A stretch of DNA of 64,000 nt from FEB-25 sp963726315 (GCA_963726315.1 CAVSBZ010000006.1:39516-103515); one strand, 5' to 3'. Positions 19,227 to 28,267 are shown, counted from the stretch's first letter. Numbers and translations: made by a program. The notes: generated by a model from the letters alone, not told the origin.

Positions 19227-20664
19227 GTTGGGGAATCATCATGTGGGGTTTATATAGGTGGTTGCGCAGATGAGCTGGCAGGATTCCTTCTATTGAACGA
19301 TACTTGGCAACCGTCCGCCTCGCCACGGGGAAACCCATATCTGATAACAAGACTGCAATTTGAGAATCACTCAATGAATCAGACTCCTGGTCGATGATAT
19401 GTTTTAAGGCGGTACGTACGTGCAAGCTTCGATCGAAGAACATTGCAAGGGGAACAATCCTGCGGCTGGGAAGTTGGACGGCCTTATCTGAGACTGCTCT
19501 CGACATAGTCGACTCGTGCACCTCAAGCTCTTCAGCCATATCAGCGCGGGTAATGGGTTTTAAATATGCATCGCCATTCAAGATAAATTCTCGCTGAATT
19601 ACTGCCAGCCGCTGCATTAATCGTACAATCGTATGGTTGCGTTGCTGCAAGCATTTTACCAGTAAAGTAGCCTTTTCAAGGTCATCCTGCCACAGCTCAG
19701 ATTTATCAGCAGGTGCCTGCTGAAGCGCTTCACGGAATAATGGATTGACACGCAGGGTGCCATAAAAGGGCATGGCGATTTCAACCACCAGAGGAGCATC
19801 ATCATCTTCAGAATTCTTGCTGATGATAATATCCGGAAAGTGAAAAGTGTGCTCCTGACCATCCGACTTACCCGTGCTTGGCAGATCCCCCCAATGGGCG
19901 CGGGCAGGGAATGGATTTAAATTATCGCTGATGAAACGAACGATTTCCTTCGCTTGGGAAGTCGGGATGTTTAAATACCTGGCTAATTCCGGCAGGTGGT
20001 GCGGACTTAACAGCTCAATCCCGGCGCGGATAGCTTCCTCAGCCAGGGGAGGAACAGCCAGGTTTTCGCCTAAGACCTCAAGCTGGATCAATAAAGCATC
20101 CTTGGGACTGAGCGAGCCGACACCTAGTGGATCGGCATGCTGGATCATATTGATCACCGATTCGACCCTGGAAAGAGGCACGTGGTGATACATGGCAATT
20201 TCGAGTGGTTTAATCGACAGCAAACCATCTTCATCGAGGCTAGTCAGGATGTGCACCGCTAGCTGACGGTCATCAATCGGAAGCTCAGGTCCGATCTGGC
20301 GTAAAATGTAGGCAGGCAAACCTTCCTGGTTCGGAGCAAAGTTATCTTCAGGTAAATCCTCTGGGCTAGAATTGGATCCAGGTTTGGCAAAGAAATCTTC
20401 ATGGCAAGATAAATACACGATAGGTTGTTCAACCGAACCGCATAATGCATTTGTACAGCTTGGGCAAGGTTTATTATTGTGGAGGATTTTATGGCAGGTG
20501 GGGCAACGAAATTCCTCGATTAATTCAAGCGCAGGGTTACGGGCGAGCTCTGCTTCCACTTTTTGACGCAGTTCAACCGCAGTCAACTCGAGTAAGGCCA
20601 TGGTCTGGGCCAGGTGGGCTGTGGTTTGCGGACGGAGCATGGGTTTGTGACTTTGTAGTAGCAT
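19204..20664 (-). CDS. rpoN: RNA polymerase sigma-54 factor RpoN, with an inserted Cys cluster
   Basis: 486 residues. Region I (1-50) is the Q/L-rich activator-interacting part ('LAQTMALLELTAVELRQKVE' starts at about 18). The core-binding domain (about 110-290) and DNA-binding region follow. The RpoN box 'ARRTVAKYR' is at 448-456, close to the consensus that reads the -24 element. Between region I and the core-binding domain there is a zinc-ribbon-like cluster, CPTC (54-57) and CPSC (67-70), plus Cys75, which most RpoN proteins lack. It is the first gene of a three-gene unit with the kinase and activator. A sigma-54 type promoter lies about 35-50 bases upstream, suggesting autoregulation. The RBS is AGAGG before the ATG. 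Confidence 0.95.
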   Translation of the reverse strand: MLLQSHKPMLRPQTTAHLAQTMALLELTAVELRQKVEAELARNPALELIEEFRCPTCHKILHNNKPCPSCTNALCGSVEQPIVYLSCHEDFFAKPGSNSSPEDLPEDNFAPNQEGLPAYILRQIGPELPIDDRQLAVHILTSLDEDGLLSIKPLEIAMYHHVPLSRVESVINMIQHADPLGVGSLSPKDALLIQLEVLGENLAVPPLAEEAIRAGIELLSPHHLPELARYLNIPTSQAKEIVRFISDNLNPFPARAHWGDLPSTGKSDGQEHTFHFPDIIISKNSEDDDAPLVVEIAMPFYGTLRVNPLFREALQQAPADKSELWQDDLEKATLLVKCLQQRNHTIVRLMQRLAVIQREFILNGDAYLKPITRADMAEELEVHESTMSRAVSDKAVQLPSRRIVPLAMFFDRSLHVRTALKHIIDQESDSLSDSQIAVLLSDMGFPVARRTVAKYRSIEGILPAHLRNHLYKPHMMIPQHEQSITI

Positions 20665-20697
20665 GGTTAACCTCTAGTATATCTTGTTTCGCTAATG

Positions 20698-20714
20698 TTG
20701 CAAGTTCTATGCCA
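20698..20714 (-). promoter_or_regulatory. Sigma-54 (-24/-12) promoter in front of rpoN
   Basis: On the minus strand the sequence reads TGGCATAGAACTTGCAA. It matches the TGGCAC-N5-TTGCA consensus with one mismatch and the exact GG-N10-GC spacing. Transcription would start near 20686-20690, leaving a short leader to the rpoN ATG at 20664. Confidence 0.7.
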
Positions 20715-20734
20715 GGGAATTATTCCTAAATTTG

Positions 20735-20743
20735 TGTTAAAAT
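20735..20743 (+). promoter_or_regulatory. Extended -10 promoter of proline dehydrogenase
   Basis: TGTTAAAAT, an extended -10 (TGN plus TAAAAT), lies 44 bases before the proline dehydrogenase ATG. The surrounding TGTGTTA resembles the motif seen before three other genes in this window. No good -35 is visible. Confidence 0.45.
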
Positions 20744-20786
20744 TTACAATATATCCCACATTGATGCCTAAACGAGGTGAAATCCG

Positions 20787-21734
20787 ATGGTCCGATCATT
20801 CTTTAGTTACTTAGCCAAAGCTGCATGGGCACGTAATATCGTTGCCAACTGGTCATTAGCGTGGAAAATGGCCTCCCGGTTTGTTGCAGGGCAAACTCTT
20901 GCCGATGGTATCCGAGTAATTAAATCGTTGAATGAGAAAGGAATCAATGCCACCCTGGACCATCTCGGGGAAAACACCGATTCTCCTGAGAAAGCGCGAC
21001 GAGCAGCCATGGATATCGTCGAGGCATTCGACGGGATCGAAGCAGCCGGTGTGCGCGCTAACGTTTCGATCAAATTGACTCAGATAGGTCTCGGGATCAG
21101 CAGCGATTTATGCCTGGAAAACTTAAAGTTGATCCTGGATAAAGCCAGGAGTTATGACAGCTTCGTGCGAATAGATATGGAGGATTCCCCCTTTACTCAA
21201 CGGACCATAGATACTTTATATAGTGTTCGCCAGCTTGGATATGAAAACGTCGGTATCGTGATCCAAGCCTACCTGTATCGAACCGAAGAGGACCTGCGCA
21301 AACTGCTATCAGATTGCTTTAAAATCCGCCTGTGCAAAGGCGCGTATACAGAATCTTCGCGTATCGCTTATCCAAAAATGAAGGATATCGATGCCAATTA
21401 TGACCGTTGTGCAGCATTATTGATTGACTCTTCGCTGTCGAAAGCCTGCCCCACTGTCAGTGATGACGGTAAGACCCCGCCGATCCCTGGTTTGGCCACT
21501 CACGACTCGAAAAGGATTGACTTTGCCAAGGCGTATGCTGAGAAGATGGGGCTGCCAAAGGATGCGATGGAATTCCAAATGCTAAATGGCATTCGGCGTG
21601 ATCTGCAGGAAGGGCTAGTTAAGGAGGGGTATCGTGTGCGGGTATATGTTCCGTACGGTACGGAATGGTATCCTTATTTCATGCGACGGATCGCTGAGCG
21701 CCCGGCAGACCTTTGGTTTCTGCTTCGGTGGTAA
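20787..21734 (+). CDS. Proline dehydrogenase (FAD-dependent, monofunctional)
   Basis: 315 residues, the usual size of bacterial one-domain PRODH enzymes. It oxidises L-proline to pyrroline-5-carboxylate with FAD and passes electrons to the respiratory chain or quinones. Family landmarks: 'NEKGINATLDHLGENT', 'VSIKLTQIGLGI', 'FVRIDMEDSPFTQRTID', 'VGIVIQAYLYRTEEDLRKL', 'IRLCKGAYTE', 'LATHDSKRI' and the C-terminal substrate-binding 'YGTEWYPYFMRRIAERPAD'. No P5C dehydrogenase partner is adjacent. The ornithine aminotransferase gene at 37.3 kb would produce the same P5C/glutamate semialdehyde pool. It is divergent from rpoN. Confidence 0.93.
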   Translation: MVRSFFSYLAKAAWARNIVANWSLAWKMASRFVAGQTLADGIRVIKSLNEKGINATLDHLGENTDSPEKARRAAMDIVEAFDGIEAAGVRANVSIKLTQIGLGISSDLCLENLKLILDKARSYDSFVRIDMEDSPFTQRTIDTLYSVRQLGYENVGIVIQAYLYRTEEDLRKLLSDCFKIRLCKGAYTESSRIAYPKMKDIDANYDRCAALLIDSSLSKACPTVSDDGKTPPIPGLATHDSKRIDFAKAYAEKMGLPKDAMEFQMLNGIRRDLQEGLVKEGYRVRVYVPYGTEWYPYFMRRIAERPADLWFLLRW

Positions 21735-22014
21735 ACCATTAAGTAGATATATGATCGGAATATTTAATACATAAACAGGCTGTCCTTGTTGAGACGACGA
21801 CAGGACTAGATAATTATTGTTAAAAAGTACAATAGGGATATACACAGCGATATACTGGAACTTGCGCTTCAATTCTGATATCATCAACCCTGCCAGGATA
21901 GGGTAGGAGCATTGGTGGGAGGAAAATTTCACCATCTGCACCTGCTCCAGGTAAATAATTGACCATTTTATGAAGACAACCGGTCGAAATAACTAAACCG
22001 AACCATTATTTTAT

Positions 22015-22926
22015 ATGAAATATTTACGATTATTTATCCAATTATCCCGCCCATTATTTATATTCCTTGCCAGTCTGACCTATCTGCTCGGTGCAGGGAT
22101 TTCACATTATTTAAGCGGTGATATGGATTGGACAGCTTTTATTTATGGGCTGCTATGGGTCATCATGATTTTATTGGCAGCTCAATATCTGAATGAGTAT
22201 TTTGATCCGGTTGTGTTGATTGCTGACCAGAACCAGAAACATACACCCTTTTCTGGAGTGACCGGTGCTATCGGCGCCGAAAAATTGTCTCGTCAGGTTG
22301 CATTGTGGGCTGGATTGATCTGCCTGGCTATCGCCGCTTCATTAACAGCATCAATGATCCAGTTTGTAGGGCTTTCGTCGACGATAACCTTGATCCTGGT
22401 GACTATATTTGTTGGTGAGGTTCTATTTGCTCTACCGCCTGTACGGCTGGTTTCATCCGGGTTTGGCGAAATTGAGATGTCCATCATCAATGTTGCCCTC
22501 GTACCGGCTTTAGCATTTTTAATCCAACGGCATGATTTTCACCAATTATTGGTCATGGTGGCGTTCCCGTTAACGACACTCCACATAGGTATGTTGCTGG
22601 CTTTGGAGCTTCCAGATTATGCTTCCGATATCAGCCAGGGAAAACGACCCCTTCTGATCCGACTCGGCTGGCAACGAGGAATGCTTCTACATAACCTGCT
22701 GATAATACTCAGTTTTATCATTTTGGGGATGGCATTTATTTTCGGTTTACCCCTGAATGTTGTCTGGCCGGTTATCCTTGTATTTCCATTTGCGGTATTT
22801 CAGATTTGGCAGATGAACCGGATTGCAGATGGTGTAAAGCCAAATTGGAACTTACTCGTTTTGAGCGCAATCTCAACTTTTGGTCTGGCAGCTTACATTT
22901 TGACATACGCATTTTGGACCCATTAA
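22015..22926 (+). CDS. UbiA-family prenyltransferase
   Basis: 303 residues with eight or nine hydrophobic segments along the whole length. It belongs to the UbiA superfamily of integral membrane prenyltransferases (quinone and lipid biosynthesis). The first Asp-rich motif is atypical: 'AAQYLNEYFDPVVLIADQNQ', where NDxxDxxxD is usual. The second acidic region is 'ALELPDYASDISQGKRPLLI', close to the DxxxD...KR pattern of MenA/UbiA. The substrate cannot be told; menaquinone-type head groups are likely for MenA-like members. The next gene, moeA, starts 3 bases after its stop, so the two are co-transcribed. About 280 bases upstream (21735-22014) hold no gene. Confidence 0.85.
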   Translation: MKYLRLFIQLSRPLFIFLASLTYLLGAGISHYLSGDMDWTAFIYGLLWVIMILLAAQYLNEYFDPVVLIADQNQKHTPFSGVTGAIGAEKLSRQVALWAGLICLAIAASLTASMIQFVGLSSTITLILVTIFVGEVLFALPPVRLVSSGFGEIEMSIINVALVPALAFLIQRHDFHQLLVMVAFPLTTLHIGMLLALELPDYASDISQGKRPLLIRLGWQRGMLLHNLLIILSFIILGMAFIFGLPLNVVWPVILVFPFAVFQIWQMNRIADGVKPNWNLLVLSAISTFGLAAYILTYAFWTH

Positions 22927-22928
22927 TC

Positions 22929-24188
22929 ATGCCTGAGTTTCTAAAACTTATTCCCATCCAACAAGCCCTACAAATCCTGCTTTCTCACCTGCAAGTCGAG
23001 GTATCCAAAGAACGTATTTCTACGCTGGACGCCTTAGGTCGGGTAACGACTGAACCGATTCGCTCACCAATTTCACTACCTCCATTTCCACGCAGCACAG
23101 TAGATGGTTATGCAGTTCGCGCTGAAGACACCTTCGGGGCAGCAGAAAGTTTGCCGGCTTATTTACAACTTGTAGGTGAAGTTCATATGGGGAGTACCCC
23201 GGAATTCGATATTCAAAAAGGTGAGACCGGAGTTATCCATACCGGAGGCATGTTACCAGCTTCATGCAATGCAGTGGTGATGATCGAATATACCCAGACG
23301 GTGGGGCAGAATACCATTGAAATCTTAAGATCCGTTGCAGCCGGGGAAAATATCATTAAGCTTGGGGAAGATGTTCAAACCGGTGAGGAAGTCATCAAGC
23401 CTGGTGTGCGCGTCCGTCCGGCAGAAATTGGGGGATTGCTTGCCTTGGGTATCCTTGAGCTAGAGGTGGCAAAAAAACCTGTGGTAGGTATTATCTCCAG
23501 TGGAGATGAGGTGGTACCACCAGAAGCTGACCTGATGCCAGGGCAGGTAAGAGACATTAACTCATATTCATTGTCAGCATTACTCGACCAGACTGGTGCG
23601 ATCCCCAGGAGATATGGAATATTCCCTGACCAGGCTGATCAATTGGAGGAGGTAGCTTCCAGAGCAGTAGATGAATGTGATGTAGTACTCCTGACTGCCG
23701 GTTCTTCTGCTAGTGCCCGCGACCTTACAGCAGAGGTGATCAATACCCTCGGTAAGCCGGGTGTACTTGTGCATGGCGTCAGTATCAAACCTGGAAAACC
23801 AACTATCCTGGCAGTGTGTAACCACAAGGTTGTCATTGGTCTCCCTGGAAATCCGGTTAGCGCGCTGGTTATTGCCGGGATGTTCGTGGTACCGGTGGTA
23901 GAATCCCTTCTTGGTCTTACAGGAGCAGGTGTACATGTAAGGCTATTAGCCAGGCTGAATGCTAATGTTCCTTCCCAGGCAGGGCGTGAGGATTGGGTAG
24001 CTGCGAGGTTATATTCCGATTTGCCCGCAGGTCTATCTGGAGATCCGTCTGCATATCAAGTAGAACCAATATTCAGCAAAAGCAACCTGATTTTTAGCCT
24101 GGTGCGAGCGAATTGTATGATCAAGGTGCCTGCAGACGCAACCGGTTTATCAGCAGGAGATATTGTAGAAGTACAATTATTATCTTAG
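22929..24188 (+). CDS. moeA: Molybdopterin molybdenumtransferase MoeA
   Basis: 419 residues from the ATG at 22929, directly after the UbiA stop. It inserts molybdenum into adenylated molybdopterin, the last step of Moco synthesis. Landmarks: 'LPPFPRSTVDGYAVRAED' near the N terminus, 'GVIHTGGMLPASCNAVVMIE', 'VGIISSGDEVVPP' and the MoCF-type domain with 'VVLLTAGSSASARDLT' and 'VIGLPGNPVSALV'. The GGTSVG signature of classical MoeA is replaced by AGSSAS, a variant seen in archaeal/Chloroflexi-type MoeA. A second MoeA domain is found in the fusion gene 1 kb downstream. The start is fixed by the UbiA stop. Confidence 0.93.
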   Translation: MPEFLKLIPIQQALQILLSHLQVEVSKERISTLDALGRVTTEPIRSPISLPPFPRSTVDGYAVRAEDTFGAAESLPAYLQLVGEVHMGSTPEFDIQKGETGVIHTGGMLPASCNAVVMIEYTQTVGQNTIEILRSVAAGENIIKLGEDVQTGEEVIKPGVRVRPAEIGGLLALGILELEVAKKPVVGIISSGDEVVPPEADLMPGQVRDINSYSLSALLDQTGAIPRRYGIFPDQADQLEEVASRAVDECDVVLLTAGSSASARDLTAEVINTLGKPGVLVHGVSIKPGKPTILAVCNHKVVIGLPGNPVSALVIAGMFVVPVVESLLGLTGAGVHVRLLARLNANVPSQAGREDWVAARLYSDLPAGLSGDPSAYQVEPIFSKSNLIFSLVRANCMIKVPADATGLSAGDIVEVQLLS

Positions 24189-24208
24189 ATTAGGTTCGGT
24201 GAAATTTG

Positions 24209-25177
24209 ATGGCTGGTAAACAAAGAATATTACGTGCTTTTTGTATGGTCGGATTATCAATATTGATTATTGGGTGCTCTTTTAGCTCGAATATGGCTGT
24301 AAAACCTCTCGATATCCACTACTATCCATCCGCTACTGCCACAGCTTCAACTACACAGACTCCTTTTCAGGCAATGACGAATACTCCCATCATCGTCCCA
24401 CCAAGTTCAACCCCCACCTCAACCGATACACCCAGCCCTACGAATACCCTAGTCCCCACTGACACACCTATCCCCACTGACACTCCAACGCTGGAATTTA
24501 TTCCTTCCGGGCATGTGACTGCTCCGATTCTACTTTACCATCATGTTTCCGATGAGGGTGCTGGCAACCGCTACTTCGTCACAGTGGAAACGTTCCGCGC
24601 TCAAATGGAAGCATTGCGTCAGTGGGGCTATACCTCGATCACTGTCTCTGATTTGGCTGAAGTACTTATCAATGGGGGAGAGCTTCCGAGTAAACCTGTG
24701 GTTATCACCTTTGATGATGGTAACCTGGATATTTATCAAAATGCCTTCCCCATCATGCGTGAGCTGGGCTATGTTGGTACTGCTTATATCGTCGCCAACC
24801 GTCTGCAGTCAAAATACTTCGTAGACGTTGAACAAATCCAGGAGATGGCTGATGATGGATGGGAGATTGGCAGCCACAGCATGACACATACCGACCTGAC
24901 GACCGATTATTCCATTGCCAATTATGAGATGCGGCAATCCATGCTTACCCTGGAGGACGCAACCGGTGAGGCTATCAATACATTCGCCTATCCTTATGGC
25001 AGAACGGATGAATTCGTCACTACAAAAGTCAGTGAATATGGTTATCGTGCCGGGATGGGTTTAGGTTCGGGCTACGAGCAATACATTAATATGCTGTTTT
25101 ACCTTAGCCGGATGGAAATCCAGGGCGATTACGATATGTCGAAATTTGCCTCCATGTTACCCTGGTCCGGGAATTGA
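24209..25177 (+). CDS. Lipoprotein polysaccharide deacetylase (NodB/CE4 family)
   Basis: 322 residues from the ATG at 24209. Lipoprotein signal with lipobox 'LIIGC' (Cys23), then a Thr/Pro-rich linker (about 45-95) that should span the wall. The catalytic NodB domain follows: motif 1 'TFDDGN' with the metal/general-base Asp pair, motif 2 'SHSMTH' (HxxxH metal ligands) and motif 3 'FAYPYGR'. It removes N- or O-acetyl groups from peptidoglycan or exopolysaccharide; the substrate is not predictable. It lies between two MoeA genes and is probably unrelated to Moco synthesis despite the tight spacing (20 and 32 bases). Confidence 0.9.
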   Translation: MAGKQRILRAFCMVGLSILIIGCSFSSNMAVKPLDIHYYPSATATASTTQTPFQAMTNTPIIVPPSSTPTSTDTPSPTNTLVPTDTPIPTDTPTLEFIPSGHVTAPILLYHHVSDEGAGNRYFVTVETFRAQMEALRQWGYTSITVSDLAEVLINGGELPSKPVVITFDDGNLDIYQNAFPIMRELGYVGTAYIVANRLQSKYFVDVEQIQEMADDGWEIGSHSMTHTDLTTDYSIANYEMRQSMLTLEDATGEAINTFAYPYGRTDEFVTTKVSEYGYRAGMGLGSGYEQYINMLFYLSRMEIQGDYDMSKFASMLPWSGN

Positions 25178-25209
25178 CGTAGACAAATCAGCCAGAGCAC
25201 ATCTGAACT

Positions 25210-27162
25210 ATGACGATCTATTTGCACGACATCCCTTTACCTCAGGCTAGGAGCATTTTGAATGAAGCTTTGCACGCAAACGGCCGGATGGGCGTGTTGG
25301 GAGTCGAGCAGATACCCCTCGACGAGCAGGCCTTGGGTCGTGTATTAGCAGGACCTATATGGGCTTATATATCTTCACCGCATTACCATGCTTCTGCGAT
25401 GGATGGCTATGCCGTGCGATCAGCTAGCACAGTGACCGCCTCACCAGCGTACCCGTTGGATTTGACCATCATCACCCAGGCAAGCTATGTCGACACCGGT
25501 GACGTGCTGCCTACCTGGGCTGATGCGGTTATCCCGGTGGAAAATGTGGAGTTGATAGCTGAACAATCGGTTGACAGGAATCAGCAGGTAACGCCTTCAG
25601 CAATCCGAATTCGAGCCGCGGTGACACCATGGAGTCATGTCAGGCCACTGGGTGAAGATATTGTTGCCACCCAATTAGTCTTGCCGGGGGGTCATACCTT
25701 ACGACCGGTGGATTTGGCTGCTATAGCGGCAAGTGGACATAGTTATATCCCAGTGGCGCGAATGCCGAGGATAGCCATTCTGCCAACCGGGAGTGAGCTC
25801 GTACCAATTGGACTCTCTATTCATCCTGGAAATATCATTGAATACAATTCAGTCGCCCTGGCTGCCCAGGTTGTGGGATGGGGTGGTCTTGCTACCCGCT
25901 ACCCCATCACTCGTGATGACTTCGATCTACTCTGCAGGAATGTGCAGCAAGCAGCAAGTAATCATGATCTAATTCTTCTCAACGCGGGATCATCGGCCGG
26001 TTCCGAAGATTTTTCTTCTAAGGTGGTGGAAAAATTGGGTGATTTGCTCGTTCACGGCGTGGCAGTCAGACCAGGACATCCCGTCATCCTGGGAATGCTG
26101 GGTAAAAAACCGACCCAGATACCGATCATCGGTGTTCCGGGGTATCCGGTCTCTGCAATACTTACCGGTGAGATTTTTGTCGAGCCGCTAATATCGCGAT
26201 GGTTAGGGCGGTCCCCAGTTGTCCCACTAACCCTTAAAGCTAAGCTCACCCGTAAGGTGACTTCTCCCGCGGGAGATGATGATTATATGCGCCTGGCTGT
26301 TGGGCAGGTGGGAGACCAGGTGTTAGCAGCACCTCTCTCACGTGGAGCTGGGGTGATCACCTCGTTGGTCCGTGCAGATGGGATCACAGTCCTGCCGCGA
26401 GGTGTGCAAGGTCTGGCCGCGGGGAGCGAAGTGACAGTAAACCTGTATCGACGTCCGGATGAAATCGAGCATAGTATCTTCGTAATTGGCTCACACGACA
26501 TCACGATTGACATCCTGGCACAATATCTGAGCGCCAAAGATCGCCGTTTGACCTCTGCCAATGTGGGAAGCCTGGGTGGGCTGGTAGCCTTGAGCCGCGG
26601 GGAAGCTCACCTGGCTGGCTCCCACTTGCTTGATCCGGATAGTGGAGAATATAACATTAAATACGTGCGCAGTGTTCTCCCTGATATACCAATAAAAATC
26701 ATCGTTTTAGTCGGCCGGCAGCAGGGATTGATGGTTGCCAGGGGTAACCCAAAGAACATTCAATCACTAGAGGACTTGACTCGGGAAGCGATTACTTATG
26801 TCAATCGCCAGAGCGGGGCAGGCACGCGGGTGTTACTGGATTATCACCTGCTCCTGAAGGGCATCTCCCCGGATATCATCAAAGGATACCACCAGGAAGA
26901 GTTTACCCATCTAGCGGTAGCAGCAGCAATTGCTTCTAGCAGGGCAGATTGCGGCCTGGGTATTGCCGCTGCCGCTCAAGCGCTTGAGCTCGATTTCATC
27001 CCGTTGTATCAGGAACGATATGATCTGATCATCCCAAAGCGATATTACGAGGGTGATCTTTTGCAACCTCTACTGGATCTATTACAGGATAATGCATTCA
27101 AAAAAACCGTTGCCAGCATGCCCGGGTATAATATTGACCAGATGGGTGAGGAAATAATTTAA
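25210..27162 (+). CDS. MoeA fused to a periplasmic-binding-protein-like domain
   Basis: 650 residues. The N-terminal 410 residues are MoeA ('SPHYHASAMDGYAVRSA', 'ILPTGSELVPIG', 'LILLNAGSSAGSEDFSS', 'GVPGYPVSAI'). The C-terminal 240 residues are a PBP-like domain ('IFVIGSHDITIDILAQYL' at about 421, 'TYVNRQSGAGTRVLLDYHL', 'AAAIASSRADCGLGIAAAA'), the LysR-substrate-like type found fused to MoeA in archaea and several bacteria. The second domain is thought to bind a ligand such as molybdate/tungstate or the cofactor. It lies 32 bases downstream of the deacetylase gene. Two MoeA proteins in one organism may separate Mo from W insertion; this is inference. Confidence 0.9.
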   Translation: MTIYLHDIPLPQARSILNEALHANGRMGVLGVEQIPLDEQALGRVLAGPIWAYISSPHYHASAMDGYAVRSASTVTASPAYPLDLTIITQASYVDTGDVLPTWADAVIPVENVELIAEQSVDRNQQVTPSAIRIRAAVTPWSHVRPLGEDIVATQLVLPGGHTLRPVDLAAIAASGHSYIPVARMPRIAILPTGSELVPIGLSIHPGNIIEYNSVALAAQVVGWGGLATRYPITRDDFDLLCRNVQQAASNHDLILLNAGSSAGSEDFSSKVVEKLGDLLVHGVAVRPGHPVILGMLGKKPTQIPIIGVPGYPVSAILTGEIFVEPLISRWLGRSPVVPLTLKAKLTRKVTSPAGDDDYMRLAVGQVGDQVLAAPLSRGAGVITSLVRADGITVLPRGVQGLAAGSEVTVNLYRRPDEIEHSIFVIGSHDITIDILAQYLSAKDRRLTSANVGSLGGLVALSRGEAHLAGSHLLDPDSGEYNIKYVRSVLPDIPIKIIVLVGRQQGLMVARGNPKNIQSLEDLTREAITYVNRQSGAGTRVLLDYHLLLKGISPDIIKGYHQEEFTHLAVAAAIASSRADCGLGIAAAAQALELDFIPLYQERYDLIIPKRYYEGDLLQPLLDLLQDNAFKKTVASMPGYNIDQMGEEII

Positions 27163-27296
27163 GCAAGCTCAATGTTGCCAATGACTCTGGTGTATGCAGA
27201 TGATAGACCAATCATCAACTCCAGTGTATATACCGGAAGACAGCTCATGGAATACTAGACTTTGCTAACCAGTTGAGATAATGAAAGGTGGGAGCT

Positions 27297-27764
27297 ATGC
27301 CTATATCAAGTGGAATCCCTGCACCTCAATTTTCACTTCCAGACGAAACCGGTACCGTCCGCTCATTATCTGAGTTCAAAGGCCACCCGGTCATCTTATA
27401 TTTTTATCCCAAGGATGATACTCCCGGCTGCACGACTGAAGCTTGTAATTTCCGTGATGATTACAGCCAGTACGAAGGGACAGGTATCACCATCCTGGGG
27501 GTGAGCCTCGATAATCCAAAGTCCCATGCCAAGTTCAAGGAAAAATACGGGCTTCCATTTCCCTTGCTGGCCGATGCTGAGCACAAAGTCTGTGAACTGT
27601 ATGGTGTCTGGGGATTGAAGACAAACTACGGGCGAGAGTACTATGGCGTTTTACGCACGACATTTTTAATCGACGAGAATGGGATGATCATTCATGTTTT
27701 CGAGAAAGTAAAACCTGCAGAGCACAGCACAGAAGTATTGGCAGCCTTAAAAGCATCTTTATAG
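27297..27764 (+). CDS. bcp: Thioredoxin-dependent peroxiredoxin, BCP/PrxQ type
   Basis: 155 residues. Reduces hydrogen peroxide and alkyl peroxides. The peroxidatic Cys45 and resolving Cys50 lie in 'DDTPGCTTEACNFRD', spaced five residues as in BCP/PrxQ. Other landmarks are 'LYFYPKDDTPGC' and 'RTTFLIDENGMI' before the conserved C-terminal helix. The ATG at 27297 is chosen because GGTGGGAG precedes it; a GTG at 27288 is in frame but less likely. The gene converges on the tmRNA gene. Confidence 0.93.
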   Translation: MPISSGIPAPQFSLPDETGTVRSLSEFKGHPVILYFYPKDDTPGCTTEACNFRDDYSQYEGTGITILGVSLDNPKSHAKFKEKYGLPFPLLADAEHKVCELYGVWGLKTNYGREYYGVLRTTFLIDENGMIIHVFEKVKPAEHSTEVLAALKASL

Positions 27765-27833
27765 ACATTTAATTATATGCGGATATACCAGACTGATAAT
27801 GGCTGTAAGGGGCTCTCAGCCCTCTCCTTAAAA

Positions 27834-27864
27834 AAATGACGCACACTAAGGATGTACGTCATTT
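27834..27864 (-). terminator. Terminator of tmRNA
   Basis: Stem AAATGACG/CGTCATTT (27857-27864 with 27834-27841), followed on the minus strand by a T run (27831-27836 region). It lies immediately after the tmRNA 3' end. Confidence 0.65.
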
Positions 27865-27865
27865 G

Positions 27866-28258
27866 TGGAGATGGCGGGAATCGAACCCGCGTCCGAAAGA
27901 ATAGAACCGCGGATATCTACGAGCATAGTCGGTTGTTAGGTTCACCACTTGAGGTACAAGCGACAAAAGGCTCAATTGGCTAACCGCTGGAGCCCGAAAG
28001 CTCCTCTTTCACACAGATAGCGGTGTCGTGTATGGCACTCCGACCTTTTGACGTCCACTCTACCACCGGTCGGAGAGCGGGGTAGGCAGACGTGAGCCTA
28101 CAAGAGGCTCATGGCTGAACTTCTACCGCTTATGCAGCGAGAGGAAGAGCAGCGTAAGAAGTGTTATTGGCACTTGTGTTTTGCACTGATTTTTCGAGGT
28201 CGGTGCCTCTCGGCTCGCAATCCGGGCTCAGCCTCTCCCGTCGAAGCCTGTCATCCCC
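27866..28258 (-). ncRNA. ssrA: Transfer-messenger RNA (tmRNA)
   Basis: One-piece tmRNA, about 393 nt. The 5' end GGGGATGACAGGCTTCGAC pairs with the 3' end CATCTCC (7 bp including one G-U), and the T arm GGGTTCGATTCCCGCC is canonical. CCA is not encoded. The mRNA-like region encodes the tag ANNTSYAALPLAA followed by a stop codon, in the usual place. tmRNA frees stalled ribosomes and tags the nascent chain for ClpXP-type proteolysis; the LAA-like end fits this role. It has its own promoter and terminator. Confidence 0.95.
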
Positions 28259-28267
28259 GGTCAATAG

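Noticed and set aside
27181..27260. Hairpin between the MoeA-PBP and peroxiredoxin genes
   Set aside because: GATGAT/ATCATC stem is short and no T tract follows; not supported as a terminator or riboswitch.
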